A stretch of DNA of 64,000 nucleotides from Polyangium sp. 6x1 (GTDB lineage Bacteria > Myxococcota_A > Polyangia > Polyangiales > Polyangiaceae). Location of the stretch: contig NZ_JARZHH010000021.1 in the NCBI RefSeq assembly GCF_029946515.1, forward strand, positions 107,469 to 171,468, read 5' to 3'. Position 1 is the stretch's first letter, and every line of letters begins with the position of its first letter. The translations under genes were made by a program, and so were the position numbers. Positions 19,646 through 28,503 of the stretch are shown one piece after another. The notes beneath the pieces were generated by a model. The model ran no database searches and was not told the DNA's origin. It saw only the letters and a program-made list of their open reading frames with translations.

Positions 19646-20125
19646 CCTGCCGGCGCTGCTTGCTCGGCTCTGTGATGCAGGAGTCGAGTTCATCATCGTG
19701 GGAGGAGCAGCCGCTGTGATCCATGGCGCGCCGATCACGACCAGCGATCTCGATATCGTTCACCGCAGAACGCCCGAAAACGTCGCGCGCCTGCTCGACC
19801 TCCTGCTCAGCTCGATGCAACGATGCGATACGATCTGGCCAACCGAGGCTTACGCCCGACGGCGGAGATGCTTGCCGGGAGCGGACAGGTCAATCTCTCC
19901 ACGTCCCTCGGGCCTCTGGATCCGCTCTGCGAGCTCGACGAGGGAACCGGGTACGATGAACTGCTGGCGCACAGCGAGTCGGTCGTAGACGAAGGGCGAA
20001 CGCTTCGGGTGCTCGATCTGCCGACGTTGATTGCGGTGAAGGCCAAGGTCGGACGGGCCAAGGATCGGATGATGCTGCCGATCCTGATTGCGACGCTGGA
20101 GGAGCGGAGCAAGGTCGGGGGGTGA
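19620..20125 (+). pseudogene. MNT/AbiEii-like nucleotidyltransferase, frameshifted
   Basis: Two frames together make one nucleotidyltransferase. Frame 1 (from ATG 19620) encodes FIIVGGAAAVIHGAPITTSDLDIVHRRT, with the GG and the DLD catalytic pair of the polymerase-beta-type fold. It is followed in another frame (from about 19823) by YDLANRGLRPTAEMLAG, LGPLDPLCEL, GYDELL and RVLDLPTLIAVKAKVGRAKDR, the normal C-terminal half. The shift lies near 19810-19828, where CGATGC occurs twice with an 8-bp period (19813 and 19821). Removing one 8-nt copy joins the frames, though a single missing base would also do it. Either a real mutation or a sequencing error. As written, the protein stops at 19988 after an unrelated tail. 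Confidence 0.75.
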
Positions 20126-20139
20126 GTCGGGAACCCGGA

Positions 20140-20994
20140 TCAGGTCGGCGTTTTCGTCTCCGTGATTCCCGTACACGCGATGATGAACATACGACCGAAG
20201 TCCGTCACCTGGATCGTTCCGTTATCCGTGTCCACAGTGATGCCCATTTTCTTCGCGCGTGCTTCGACCGATTTGAGTCCTTTTAGATTCTGCAGCGGTT
20301 CGTATCGTGAGGAATCGGAGAGATATGTCGTGAAGTCGATTGTGATGATGCCGAGTCTCTGGAAGTTGTCCAACGGTCTCATGTCGTCCAGGAGCGTGCC
20401 GCAATCACCATCGACCGTGTAAATGCGTCCGATTGGATGATACCCTTCCTGCCCCTTGTCTATTCTTCTGTACTCGATGATCGGATACGTGGGCTTGTCT
20501 CCGACCGATTGTGACGAGATGTCTCTGGCTATTTTTTGCAGCATCCTCGCCTCTTCCGGCGTCATCTGCTTGATGATGTCGACGAACGCTGGGTGCGCCA
20601 GCTTGCGACGGTCGGTATTCATGGCCGTCGCGAGTAGCTCCACGTAAAGATTGCGCAATTCGTTCATCTCCTCGTCCTCCGAGATGAATGCGAGCTGCAG
20701 CATGGCGGGGGCCGCGATGTTCGTCGGTGGCGCGACGATTTTCTCCTTGGGAACGTTCTTGAGCTTCTCGGTGAGCCACGCATCGACCTTGTCGAACACC
20801 AGGTTGACGCCGAGAGCAGCGGATTTCACCGGCCGCAGCACCGTATTGATGAGGCTTCCGGCAGTCTCCAGCGTATTGCCGACCTGCTTGGTCAAGGGCT
20901 GAAGCGCGTCCGGATATACCTTTTTCACAGCAACAGCGAGCGCTGTCGACTCCACCACGACCTTGCCTGCTTCGATCAGGTCCTTTTCGTCCAC
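20140..20994 (-). CDS. Abi-alpha family (DUF4393) protein
   Basis: 284-residue protein. The N-terminal ~120 residues are helical and hydrophobic in places (STALAVAVKKVYPDALQPLTKQVGNT); the core matches the Abi-alpha/DUF4393 family through NELRNLYVELLATAMNTDRRKLAHPAFVDIIKQMTPEEARML. The family is named after a phage abortive-infection protein, but members are also common outside defence loci, so a defence role is an inference. The coding sequence uses many A/T-ending codons (for example around 20440-20560), unlike every neighbour, which indicates recent transfer. GTG start 20994 has AAGGAGAG upstream. It is convergent with the broken nucleotidyltransferase gene. Confidence 0.83.
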   Translation of the reverse strand: MDEKDLIEAGKVVVESTALAVAVKKVYPDALQPLTKQVGNTLETAGSLINTVLRPVKSAALGVNLVFDKVDAWLTEKLKNVPKEKIVAPPTNIAAPAMLQLAFISEDEEMNELRNLYVELLATAMNTDRRKLAHPAFVDIIKQMTPEEARMLQKIARDISSQSVGDKPTYPIIEYRRIDKGQEGYHPIGRIYTVDGDCGTLLDDMRPLDNFQRLGIITIDFTTYLSDSSRYEPLQNLKGLKSVEARAKKMGITVDTDNGTIQVTDFGRMFIIACTGITETKTPT

Positions 20995-21266
20995 GCAGCT
21001 CTCTCCTTGCGAACGGGACCTACATGCCTGATCTCACTTGTCCTGGCAACCGCTGCCCTGGTGAGCCGAACACGCGGGCACCGCCGCCAAACAGCCGAAA
21101 CCGTCCCGTCGCACCCGCGCTGCGGCCTCGCGCCTCGCGCCTCGCGTCATGCCCACCCGGTCCGTCCGCGTCGCTCCCTCGTCCGCCCGCGCGCCTTTTT
21201 TCTCCCGCTGGAACCCTCTTCCCGGGTAGACTGCCCGCCTTCCGAGGGGAGGAGAGGGCCCGCGCA

Positions 21267-22733
21267 ATGAAACGCTATCAGATGCTCATCGGTGGGAATT
21301 GGGTGGACAGCGTCTCCGGTCAGACGCGCGAGCTTCGCGACCCGGCCAATGGCGAGATCGTCGCCACGGTCCCCGAGGCCTCCCGGGAGGACGCGCGGGC
21401 CGCCATCGATGCTGCGCGCGCGGCCTTCGATCGCGGCCCCTGGCGCAAAACCACCGCGCTCGAACGCGGAAAACTCCTCTTCAAGCTCGCCGAGGCCCTC
21501 ACCAAGGAGGCCGACGCCCTCGCGCGCCTCGAGGTCCAGAGCTGCGGCAAGCCCCTCGCCGAGGCCCAGTTCGACGTCGCCGACGCCGCCAACTGCTTCG
21601 AGTTCTACGGTGGCCTCGCCACGAAGATCGCCGGCGAGACGATGAACGTCCCCGCCAACAGCCTGAGCTTCGTCGTCCGCGAGCCCCTCGGCGTCTGCGG
21701 CCAGATCATCCCCTGGAACTACCCGCTCCTCATGGCCGCGTGGAAGCTCGGCCCCGCCCTCGCGGCCGGCAACACGTGTGTGCTCAAACCTTCGGAGCTG
21801 ACGCCCCTCACGGCCCTGGAGCTCGGCCGGATCCTCACCGAGGTCGGTTTTCCGCCGGGGGTCGTCAACATCATCACCGGGCCCGGCGCCGGCGCGGGCG
21901 AGGAGCTCGCCGAGAGCCCGCGCGTCGACAAGGTCGCTTTCACCGGCGGCACCGTCACCGGCCGCAAGATCCTCCACGCCTCCGCGAGCAACTTGAAGAA
22001 GGTCACGCTCGAGCTCGGCGGCAAGAACCCGAACATCGTCTTCGCCGACGCCGATTTCGAGGCCGCCGTCGACGGCGCGCTCTTCGGCGCCTTCGCCAAC
22101 CAGGGCGAAGTCTGCTCCGCGGGATCGCGCCTGCTCGTCGAGCGATCGATCCACGATCGCCTCGTCGCCGGGATGGTCGAGAAGATCCCGCGTGTGAAGG
22201 TCGGCCACGGCCTCGATCCCGCGACGAAGATGGGCCCGCTCGTCTCGGCCGCGCATCGCGAGAAGGTCGAGTCGTACATCCGCATCGGCGTCGAGGAGGG
22301 CGCGCGGCTCGTCTGCGGCGGCAAGCGCCCGGCGGATCCTGCGCTCGCGGGCGGGCACTTCCTCGAGCCCACGATTTTCGTCGACGTCAAGCCCTCGATG
22401 CGCATCGCGCGCGAGGAGATCTTCGGGCCCGTGCTCGCGGTGCTGCCCTTCGACACCGAGGAGGAGGCCATCGCGCTCGCGAACGACACCGAGTACGGCC
22501 TCGCGGCGGCCGTGTGGACGAAGAACCTCACGCGCGCGCACCGCGTGATCCGCGAGCTCCGCGCGGGCATCACGTGGGTGAACACGTATCACCCGACGTT
22601 CAACGAGATGCCCTGGGGCGGCTACAAGCAGAGCGGCACCGGGCGTGAGCTCGGGCTCTACGGGATCGAGGCGTATCTCGAGACCAAGCAGGTCAACATC
22701 AACTTGGACGAAGCCCCGCTCGGCTGGTACTAG
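21267..22733 (+). CDS. NAD(P)-dependent aldehyde dehydrogenase (BetB/amino-aldehyde type)
   Basis: 488-residue cytosolic ALDH. Conserved: IIPWNYPLLMAAWKLGPALAAG, KPSELTP, the FTGGTVTG nucleotide loop, catalytic Glu in LELGGKNPNIVF and the nucleophilic Cys in NQGEVCSAGSRL. It fits betaine- and gamma-aminobutyraldehyde dehydrogenases best. As the first gene of a unit with a GABA-type aminotransferase and a Pot-like importer, oxidation of an aminoaldehyde from putrescine is the likely job, but the substrate is not proven. ATG 21267 follows a GGGGAGGAGAGG site; the open frame upstream is low-complexity Pro/Arg and rejected as coding. The next gene starts 23 bp after its stop. Confidence 0.93.
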   Translation: MKRYQMLIGGNWVDSVSGQTRELRDPANGEIVATVPEASREDARAAIDAARAAFDRGPWRKTTALERGKLLFKLAEALTKEADALARLEVQSCGKPLAEAQFDVADAANCFEFYGGLATKIAGETMNVPANSLSFVVREPLGVCGQIIPWNYPLLMAAWKLGPALAAGNTCVLKPSELTPLTALELGRILTEVGFPPGVVNIITGPGAGAGEELAESPRVDKVAFTGGTVTGRKILHASASNLKKVTLELGGKNPNIVFADADFEAAVDGALFGAFANQGEVCSAGSRLLVERSIHDRLVAGMVEKIPRVKVGHGLDPATKMGPLVSAAHREKVESYIRIGVEEGARLVCGGKRPADPALAGGHFLEPTIFVDVKPSMRIAREEIFGPVLAVLPFDTEEEAIALANDTEYGLAAAVWTKNLTRAHRVIRELRAGITWVNTYHPTFNEMPWGGYKQSGTGRELGLYGIEAYLETKQVNINLDEAPLGWY

Positions 22734-22756
22734 CCGGCATTTTTGGGAGAGACCGC

Positions 22757-24139
22757 ATGCGGATCGAATTGAAGACCGAGATCCCGGGGCCTCGGAGCCG
22801 GGCGCTCATGGAGCAGCGTCGCGCGGCGGTCGCCCGGGGGCCGTTCCACGGCACGCCCATCTTCGTCGCGAAGGCGCACGGGGCGGTACTCGAGGACGTC
22901 GACGGCAATCGACTGCTCGATTTCGCTTCGGGTATCGCCGTGACGAACCTCGGCCACACGCCGGAGGACGTCGTGCGGGCCGTGAAGGACCAGGCCGAGC
23001 GGTTCTTGCACACGAGCTTCAACGTCGTCCCGTACGAGGGCTACGTCACGCTCTGCGAGCGCTTGAACCGCCTCACGCCCGGCGCCTTCGCGAAGAAGGC
23101 CTTCCTCGCGAACAGCGGCGCCGAGGCCGTCGAGAACGCCGTCAAGATCGCGCGCGCTCACACGAAGCGGCAGGCCGTCGTCGTCTTCGACCACGCCTTC
23201 CACGGCCGCACCTACCTCGCGATGAGCATGACCAGCAAGGTCGGCTATCGGCAGGGCTTTGCGCCCTTCTGCGCCGAGGTCTACCGCACGCCGTTCCCCT
23301 ACGCCTACCGCTCGCCCGAGCCCGACGCTTCCGTGTGGGCCATGCGCGAGCTCTCCGAGCTCGTCCTGCACCACATCGGCGCGAACAACGTCGCCGCGGT
23401 CGTGATCGAGCTCATCCTCGGCGAGGGCGGCTTCGTCGACGCGCCCGTGCCTTTCGTCAAGCAGCTCGCGAGCTTCTGCAAGGCGCACGGCATCGTGCTC
23501 ATCGTCGACGAGATCCAGACGGGCTTCGGCCGCACGGGCGCGCTCTTCGCGAGCGAGCACTACGGCATCGAGCCTGACCTCGTCACGCTCGCGAAGGGCC
23601 TCGGCGCGGGCCTGCCCATCTCCGCGGTCGTGGGTCGCGCCGAGATCATGGATGCGCCCGTCGAGGGCGCGATCGGCGGCACGTTCGGCGGAAACCCCGT
23701 CGCCATCGCGGCCGCGCTCGCCGTGCTCGATCGCTTCGAGGCCGACGGCGGCGCGCTCTTGAAGCGCATCCATGAAGTCGGCGAGCGCATCGGCGCGCGC
23801 CTCCTCGCGTGGAAAGAGCGTTTTCCGGTCGTCGGCGACGTGCGCGGCATCGGCCCCATGCGGGCCATCGAGCTCGTTCGCGACCGGCAGACGCGGGAGC
23901 CGGACAAGGCCTCGTCGCAGGCGCTCGCGAAGTACTGCTATCAGCACGGCGTCGTCGTCCTCGGCGCTGGCACGTACGGCAACGTCATTCGCCTGGCCCC
24001 GCCGCTCACGCTCGAAGACGACGAGCTCGACGAGGGGCTCGCGGTCCTCGAAGCGGGGCTTTCCGAACTGGGGTTCGGGGCGGAGGGCGCCGAACGGCGA
24101 CCCGAAGCCCCGATCGTTGACAAAGCGAGGAGCGCATGA
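22757..24139 (+). CDS. gabT: 4-aminobutyrate-type class III aminotransferase
   Basis: 460-residue PLP enzyme moving the amino group of an omega-amino acid (probably GABA) to 2-oxoglutarate. Seen: N-terminal DVDGNRLLDFASGIAVTNLGH, ANSGAEAVENAVKIAR, FDHAFHGRT, IVDEIQTGFGRTG, and PLP Lys280 in TLAKGLGAGLPISAVVG with GGTFGGNPVA downstream. The context (two aldehyde dehydrogenases and a polyamine-type importer) agrees with GABA or related amine breakdown. Putrescine or ornithine could also be substrates. Its end overlaps the next start (ATGA at 24136-24139), so translation is coupled. Confidence 0.92.
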   Translation: MRIELKTEIPGPRSRALMEQRRAAVARGPFHGTPIFVAKAHGAVLEDVDGNRLLDFASGIAVTNLGHTPEDVVRAVKDQAERFLHTSFNVVPYEGYVTLCERLNRLTPGAFAKKAFLANSGAEAVENAVKIARAHTKRQAVVVFDHAFHGRTYLAMSMTSKVGYRQGFAPFCAEVYRTPFPYAYRSPEPDASVWAMRELSELVLHHIGANNVAAVVIELILGEGGFVDAPVPFVKQLASFCKAHGIVLIVDEIQTGFGRTGALFASEHYGIEPDLVTLAKGLGAGLPISAVVGRAEIMDAPVEGAIGGTFGGNPVAIAAALAVLDRFEADGGALLKRIHEVGERIGARLLAWKERFPVVGDVRGIGPMRAIELVRDRQTREPDKASSQALAKYCYQHGVVVLGAGTYGNVIRLAPPLTLEDDELDEGLAVLEAGLSELGFGAEGAERRPEAPIVDKARSA

Positions 24140-25587
24140 GCCGGCACCTGCTCTTCATTGACGGCGCGTGGCGGGAATCGTCCCGTACGCACACCATCAA
24201 GTCGCCCTTCAGCGGCCGCATCGTCGCCGTCGCGGAGGAGGCGGACGAAAACCTCATGGAGCGCGCTCTCTTGGCCGCGAAGGCCGCGCAGACGCGTTTC
24301 CGCAAGACGAGCCGGTACCTGCGCAGCCGCCTGCTCGCCGCGATGGCGCGGCGGATCGACGAGGAGCGGGCGAAGTTCGTCGCGTCGATCGTCGAGGAGG
24401 CGGGCAAACCCGCGACGCTCGCGGACGCCGAGGTTTCCCGCGCGATCACGACGTTCACCGTCGGCGCCGAGGAGGCCAAGCGGTATGGCGGCGAGGTCTT
24501 CCCCATCGACATCGACGCGGCGGGCCGCGCCTACGAGCCGGGCACGAGCCTCTTCGTCCCGCGCGGGCCGGTCCTCGCGATCACGCCCTTCAACTTCCCG
24601 CTGAACCTCGTCGCGCACAAGGTCGTGCCTGCGCTCGCGATCGGCGCGCCCGTGCTCGTCAAGCCGGCGCCGCAGACGCCGGGCGCCGTCCGCTTGCTCG
24701 CCGAGGTCTTCGAAGCGGCGGCGAACGAGGTCTCCGAGAGCCGCGAGACGATCCCGCTCGGCGCGCTCCAGACGATCACCGCGCCGAACGAGGTCACGGG
24801 CCGCGCGATTCGTGATCCGCGCGTCGCCGTCGTCAGCTTCACGGGCAGCGCTCCCGTCGGCTGGAGCATCCAGGGCATGGCGCGCGGCAAGCGCACCGTG
24901 CTCGAGCTCGGCGGCAATGCGGCGGTCATCGTGCACAGCGGGGCCGACCTCGTCCGCGCCGCCTCGCGCGTCGCGCACGGCGCATTCGCGTATGCCGGCC
25001 AGGTCTGCATTTCCGTGCAAAACGTCTGGGTCGAGGAGAGCGTCGAGGAGGCGTTCCGCGGCTTCTTGCTGGACGAGGTCTCCCGTATCAAGACGGGCGA
25101 TCCGCGCGGCGAGGGTGTGCTCGTCGGCCCGGTCATCGACGGCAAGGCGGCCGAGCGCATCACGGCGTGGATCGACGAGGCGCAGAAGGTCGGGGCGAAC
25201 GTGCTTTGCGGCGGCAAGCGCGAGGGCAACATCATCCAGCCGACGGTGATCGATCGTCCGGGTGAGGCGCTCGCGATCGTGCGCGAGGAGGTCTTCGGCC
25301 CCGTGGTCAACCTGCTCGGCTACCGCGACGTCGGCGAGGCGATCGACGCCGTGAACCGCTCGAAGTATGGCCTGCAGGCGGGCATCTTCACCGACAGCTT
25401 GCGCGTCGCGCGTCGCGCCGTCGAGGACCTCGAGGTCGGCGGGGTCATGGTCAACGAGGTCCCCACCTATCGCGCCGATCACATGCCTTATGGCGGCGTG
25501 AAGGAGTCCGGTCTCGGCCGCGAGGGCGTCCGTTACGCGATGGAAGAGTACAGCGAGCGCAAGACCGTCATTTCGTTCAGGGGATGA
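24136..25587 (+). CDS. Second aldehyde dehydrogenase, semialdehyde type
   Basis: 483-residue ALDH of a different branch than the first one: FVPRGPVLAITPFNFPLNLVAHKVVPALAIGAPVLVKPAPQTP, SFTGSAPVGW, LELGGNAAVIVH and the Cys motif YAGQVCISVQN. Its position after the aminotransferase suggests it oxidises the semialdehyde that reaction yields (succinate semialdehyde), completing the route to succinate; homologues also act on other small aldehydes, so this is inference. Start ATG overlaps the previous stop by 4 nt; the solute-binding protein gene begins 28 bp downstream. Confidence 0.91.
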   Translation: MSRHLLFIDGAWRESSRTHTIKSPFSGRIVAVAEEADENLMERALLAAKAAQTRFRKTSRYLRSRLLAAMARRIDEERAKFVASIVEEAGKPATLADAEVSRAITTFTVGAEEAKRYGGEVFPIDIDAAGRAYEPGTSLFVPRGPVLAITPFNFPLNLVAHKVVPALAIGAPVLVKPAPQTPGAVRLLAEVFEAAANEVSESRETIPLGALQTITAPNEVTGRAIRDPRVAVVSFTGSAPVGWSIQGMARGKRTVLELGGNAAVIVHSGADLVRAASRVAHGAFAYAGQVCISVQNVWVEESVEEAFRGFLLDEVSRIKTGDPRGEGVLVGPVIDGKAAERITAWIDEAQKVGANVLCGGKREGNIIQPTVIDRPGEALAIVREEVFGPVVNLLGYRDVGEAIDAVNRSKYGLQAGIFTDSLRVARRAVEDLEVGGVMVNEVPTYRADHMPYGGVKESGLGREGVRYAMEEYSERKTVISFRG

Positions 25588-25615
25588 ACCCGTCCGTGGG
25601 ATTGGAGGATTCGCG

Positions 25616-26776
25616 ATGATTCGTTTGTCTTCGTGGGTATCGGCGGCGGGCCTCGCCGTGCTCGGGATCGTGGCGCTCGGCTGTCAGGGCGAGAAAAAGC
25701 CGGAGGGCGCTGCCCCGACGGGGAGCGCGGCGCCCGGGGGCTCGGCGGCGGCAAAGCCCGTCGACCCTGCCGCGAAGTTCAAGGGACAAACCTTGAACAT
25801 CCTCGCATGGGAGGGGTATGCCGATCCCAAGTTCACGAAGGGGTTCGAGGAGAAATACGGCGTCACCGTCAAGGGCACCTATTTCGGTTCGAGCGACGAG
25901 CTCGTCGCGAAGCTCAAGTCGAGCCCCGGCGTGTTCGACATCGTCTCGCCGTCCTCCGACGTCGCGTATACGCTCGTGCAGGGCGGCCTCGTCGATCCGA
26001 TCGACACGGCGAAGATCGCGAGCTGGGGCGAGCTCGCGGACGCGCTGAAGAACCTCGAGGACACGAAGAAGGACGGCAAGCAATACGGCGTCCCCTTCAC
26101 CTGGGGCCCCGATTACCTCATTTACGACGCGAACGTCGTGAAAGAGGAGCCGAAGAGCTGGAAGGTCTTCTTCGACGCGCAATACAAGGGCAAGGTCAGC
26201 CTCTGGGACGACATCTCGAACATCTATCTCGTCGGCCAGATCATGGGGCTCGACAAGACGAACCAGGCGGCGCTCTACAACATGACGGACGAGCAGCTCG
26301 CCGAGGCGAAAAAGAAGCTCGTCGAGCTCAAGCCCCAGGTGCGCAAGTACTGGGCGACCGCGGGTGAGCTGAACGATCTCTTCAAGAACAAGGAGGTCGT
26401 CCTGGCCGTCGGCTGGCCGCTCACGGTCGGCACGCTCAACAAGGAGGGCTTGAACCTCAAGGGCGTGATCCCCGAGGAGGGCGCGACGGGCTGGATCGAT
26501 CGGCTCATGATCACCTCGTCCTCGAAGAACAAGGACCTCGCGCTCGCGTACCTCGATTACGTCACGACGCCCAAGGCCCAGGCGCTCGTCTTCGAGGCGA
26601 CGGGCGGGTATTGCGTGGCGAACGCGAAGGCCAAGGAGCACATGTCCGAGGACCTCAAGAAGAGCCCGTGCGTCACCGAGGGCGAGACGTACTTCAAGCG
26701 CCTCAACTTCTGGCAATACGTGAAGGAGCGCAAGAAGTACAACGAGCTCTGGAACGAGGTGAAGAGCGCGAAGTAG
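25616..26776 (+). CDS. potD: Polyamine-type ABC transporter solute-binding lipoprotein (PotD-like)
   Basis: 386-residue lipoprotein: signal with lipobox GIVALGC, a Lys/Ala/Gly/Pro linker, then the spermidine/putrescine-binding fold: LNILAWEGYADPKFTKGFEEKYGVTVKGTYF, FDIVSPSSD, YGVPFTWGPDYLIYD, VSLWDDISNIYLVGQIMG and GWPLTVG near the ligand cleft. It captures substrate outside the inner membrane and passes it to the two permeases encoded next. Polyamine specificity is the family default; related proteins also bind other cationic or carboxylated amines. RBS GGAGG lies before the start. Confidence 0.92.
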   Translation: MIRLSSWVSAAGLAVLGIVALGCQGEKKPEGAAPTGSAAPGGSAAAKPVDPAAKFKGQTLNILAWEGYADPKFTKGFEEKYGVTVKGTYFGSSDELVAKLKSSPGVFDIVSPSSDVAYTLVQGGLVDPIDTAKIASWGELADALKNLEDTKKDGKQYGVPFTWGPDYLIYDANVVKEEPKSWKVFFDAQYKGKVSLWDDISNIYLVGQIMGLDKTNQAALYNMTDEQLAEAKKKLVELKPQVRKYWATAGELNDLFKNKEVVLAVGWPLTVGTLNKEGLNLKGVIPEEGATGWIDRLMITSSSKNKDLALAYLDYVTTPKAQALVFEATGGYCVANAKAKEHMSEDLKKSPCVTEGETYFKRLNFWQYVKERKKYNELWNEVKSAK

Positions 26777-26786
26777 GCGAACACGA

Positions 26787-27713
26787 ATGGACACGGCGCC
26801 CGCCGCGAAGGCATCGGATCACACGCAAACCCCGCCGAAGAGGCGGGCGCTCCTGTTCCTCGTCCTGCCCCCTGCGCTCTGGCTTCTCTGCTTCCTCGTC
26901 GTGCCGTACCTGTCGCTGTTCGTGCAGAGCTTCCTCGCCACGAACGACCTCGGCGACGTCGTCTTCGAGCCCACGCTCGACCCGTGGAAGGCCTTCTTCA
27001 CGAAGACCCTCTATCGCAGCACGCTGCTCTACACGTTCAAGATCGCGCTGACCGTCACGAGCCTCGCCGTGCTCTTCAGCGTGCCGCTCGCGTACTTCAT
27101 TGCATTCAAGGTGCGCCGCGGGAAGGAGCTGCTCTACAGCCTCATCATCGTCCCGCTCTGGGTGAGCTACATCGTCCGCGCGTATGCGTGGAAGATCATC
27201 CTCGGCCGCGAGGGGATCCTGAACTCCTTCCTGCAATGGGCGAAGATCACGGACGCGCCCGTCGAGGCCTTTCTCTACAGCGAGTGGGCCATCATCATCG
27301 GCCTCGTCCACATCTACACGCCCTTCGTCCTCATGCCGGTGTACACGGCGTTCGAGCAGATCCCGCGCTCGCTCGTCGAGGCCTCGAAGGACCTCGGCGC
27401 GGGCCGCCTCACCACGTTTTTCCGCGTCGTCCTGCCGCTCTCGCTCCCCGGCATCATCGCGGGCGGCACCTTCGCGTTCGTCCTCTCGCTTGGTGATTTC
27501 CTCGCGCCCGTCCTGCTCGGCGGCACCGACAACCTCATGATCTCGAACGTCGTGCAGAACCTCTTCGGCACCTCGAACGATCGTCCCCTCGGCTCCGTCG
27601 TCGGAATCGTCCTGCTCGTCGTGGTCGTGGCGCTCCTGGAGACGACGTCCCGCGTCGAACAATCGTTCGCGAGCCTCGAATCGGGCCGCGGTCGCCTCGG
27701 AGGCGCGCGTTGA
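26787..27713 (+). CDS. potB: ABC transporter permease (PotB-like)
   Basis: 308-residue inner-membrane permease with six predicted helices. The EAA loop that docks on the ATPase is visible as LVEASKDLGAGRLTTFFRVVLPLSLPGIIAG, and LGDFLAPVLLGG lies in the last third, as in PotB/YdcU. It forms the channel with the PotC-like subunit. It begins 11 bp after the binding-protein stop and overlaps the next start by 4 nt (TTGA), a coupled operon arrangement. Confidence 0.93.
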   Translation: MDTAPAAKASDHTQTPPKRRALLFLVLPPALWLLCFLVVPYLSLFVQSFLATNDLGDVVFEPTLDPWKAFFTKTLYRSTLLYTFKIALTVTSLAVLFSVPLAYFIAFKVRRGKELLYSLIIVPLWVSYIVRAYAWKIILGREGILNSFLQWAKITDAPVEAFLYSEWAIIIGLVHIYTPFVLMPVYTAFEQIPRSLVEASKDLGAGRLTTFFRVVLPLSLPGIIAGGTFAFVLSLGDFLAPVLLGGTDNLMISNVVQNLFGTSNDRPLGSVVGIVLLVVVVALLETTSRVEQSFASLESGRGRLGGAR

Positions 27714-28498
27714 AGCGCCGCTTCGATCTGCCCACGTTCCTCGTCGGCGCCGCGGCGGCGGCCGTCCTCGCGTTCATCTACCTGCCGATGGTGGTCGTCG
27801 TCGTGTATTCGTTCAACCCCGACGCGGTGAACGTCTTCCCGATGCGCGGCTTCTCTTTGCGCTGGTATCGCATCATGCTCGAGGACGAGCAGCTCATCGG
27901 GGCGCTGCGCATCAGCCTCCTCGTTGCGCTCGGCGGCACCTCGATCGGCCTCCTCCTCGGCGTCCCCGGCGCCATCGCGCTCGCGCGCCACGATTTCCCG
28001 GGCAAACGGATCCTCGAACGCATCGTCCTCTTGCCGCTCACCTTGCCGGGCATCGTCACGGGCGTCGCCATGTTGAGCTTCTTTCCGCTCATCGGCGTCC
28101 CCGTATCGCTCCTCGCCGTCCTCATCGGCCACGGCACCTTCCTCATCGCCATCACGCTCACGCAGGTCTATGCTCGCTTGAGGCGCCTCGATCCTTCGCT
28201 CGAAGAGGCGTCGGCGGATCTCGGCGCGCCGCCGATCACGACCTTCTTCAAGGTCGTCTTGCCGAACATCAAGACGGCGATCATCGGCTCGGCGCTCCTC
28301 TCGTTCACGCTCTCGCTCGACGAGATACCGGTCACGTTTTTCCTCATCGCGGGCGACAACACCCTCCCCATTCAGATCTGGGCCATGATGCGCCGGGGCA
28401 TTTCCCCCGAGGTCAACGCCATTTCGACCCTCGTCTTCGCCGGATCGATCGGCCTCATCCTGCTCGGCACCGCGCTCGGCGGCCGCGACAAGGAGTAA
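27710..28498 (+). CDS. potC: ABC transporter permease (PotC-like)
   Basis: 262-residue permease, six predicted helices, beginning with the PotC-typical LPMVVVVVYSFNPD and followed by FSLRWYRIMLED. The EAA loop is SLEEASADLGAPPITTFFKVVLPNIKTAIIGS. The segment IPVTFFLIAGDNTLPIQIWAMMRRGISPEVNA is also characteristic. The start is TTG 27710, overlapping the preceding stop TGA. Partner of the PotB-like subunit. Confidence 0.92.
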   Translation: MKRRFDLPTFLVGAAAAAVLAFIYLPMVVVVVYSFNPDAVNVFPMRGFSLRWYRIMLEDEQLIGALRISLLVALGGTSIGLLLGVPGAIALARHDFPGKRILERIVLLPLTLPGIVTGVAMLSFFPLIGVPVSLLAVLIGHGTFLIAITLTQVYARLRRLDPSLEEASADLGAPPITTFFKVVLPNIKTAIIGSALLSFTLSLDEIPVTFFLIAGDNTLPIQIWAMMRRGISPEVNAISTLVFAGSIGLILLGTALGGRDKE

Positions 28499-28503
28499 TC
28501 GTT

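Noticed and set aside
19370..21000. Prophage or transposon remnant
   Set aside because: Apart from codon use there is no integrase, transposase, terminal repeat or tRNA target, so I report only a possible acquired patch.
21024..21266. N-terminal extension of the first aldehyde dehydrogenase
   Set aside because: Pro/Arg-rich, no family match, and a strong ribosome-binding site lies right before ATG 21267.
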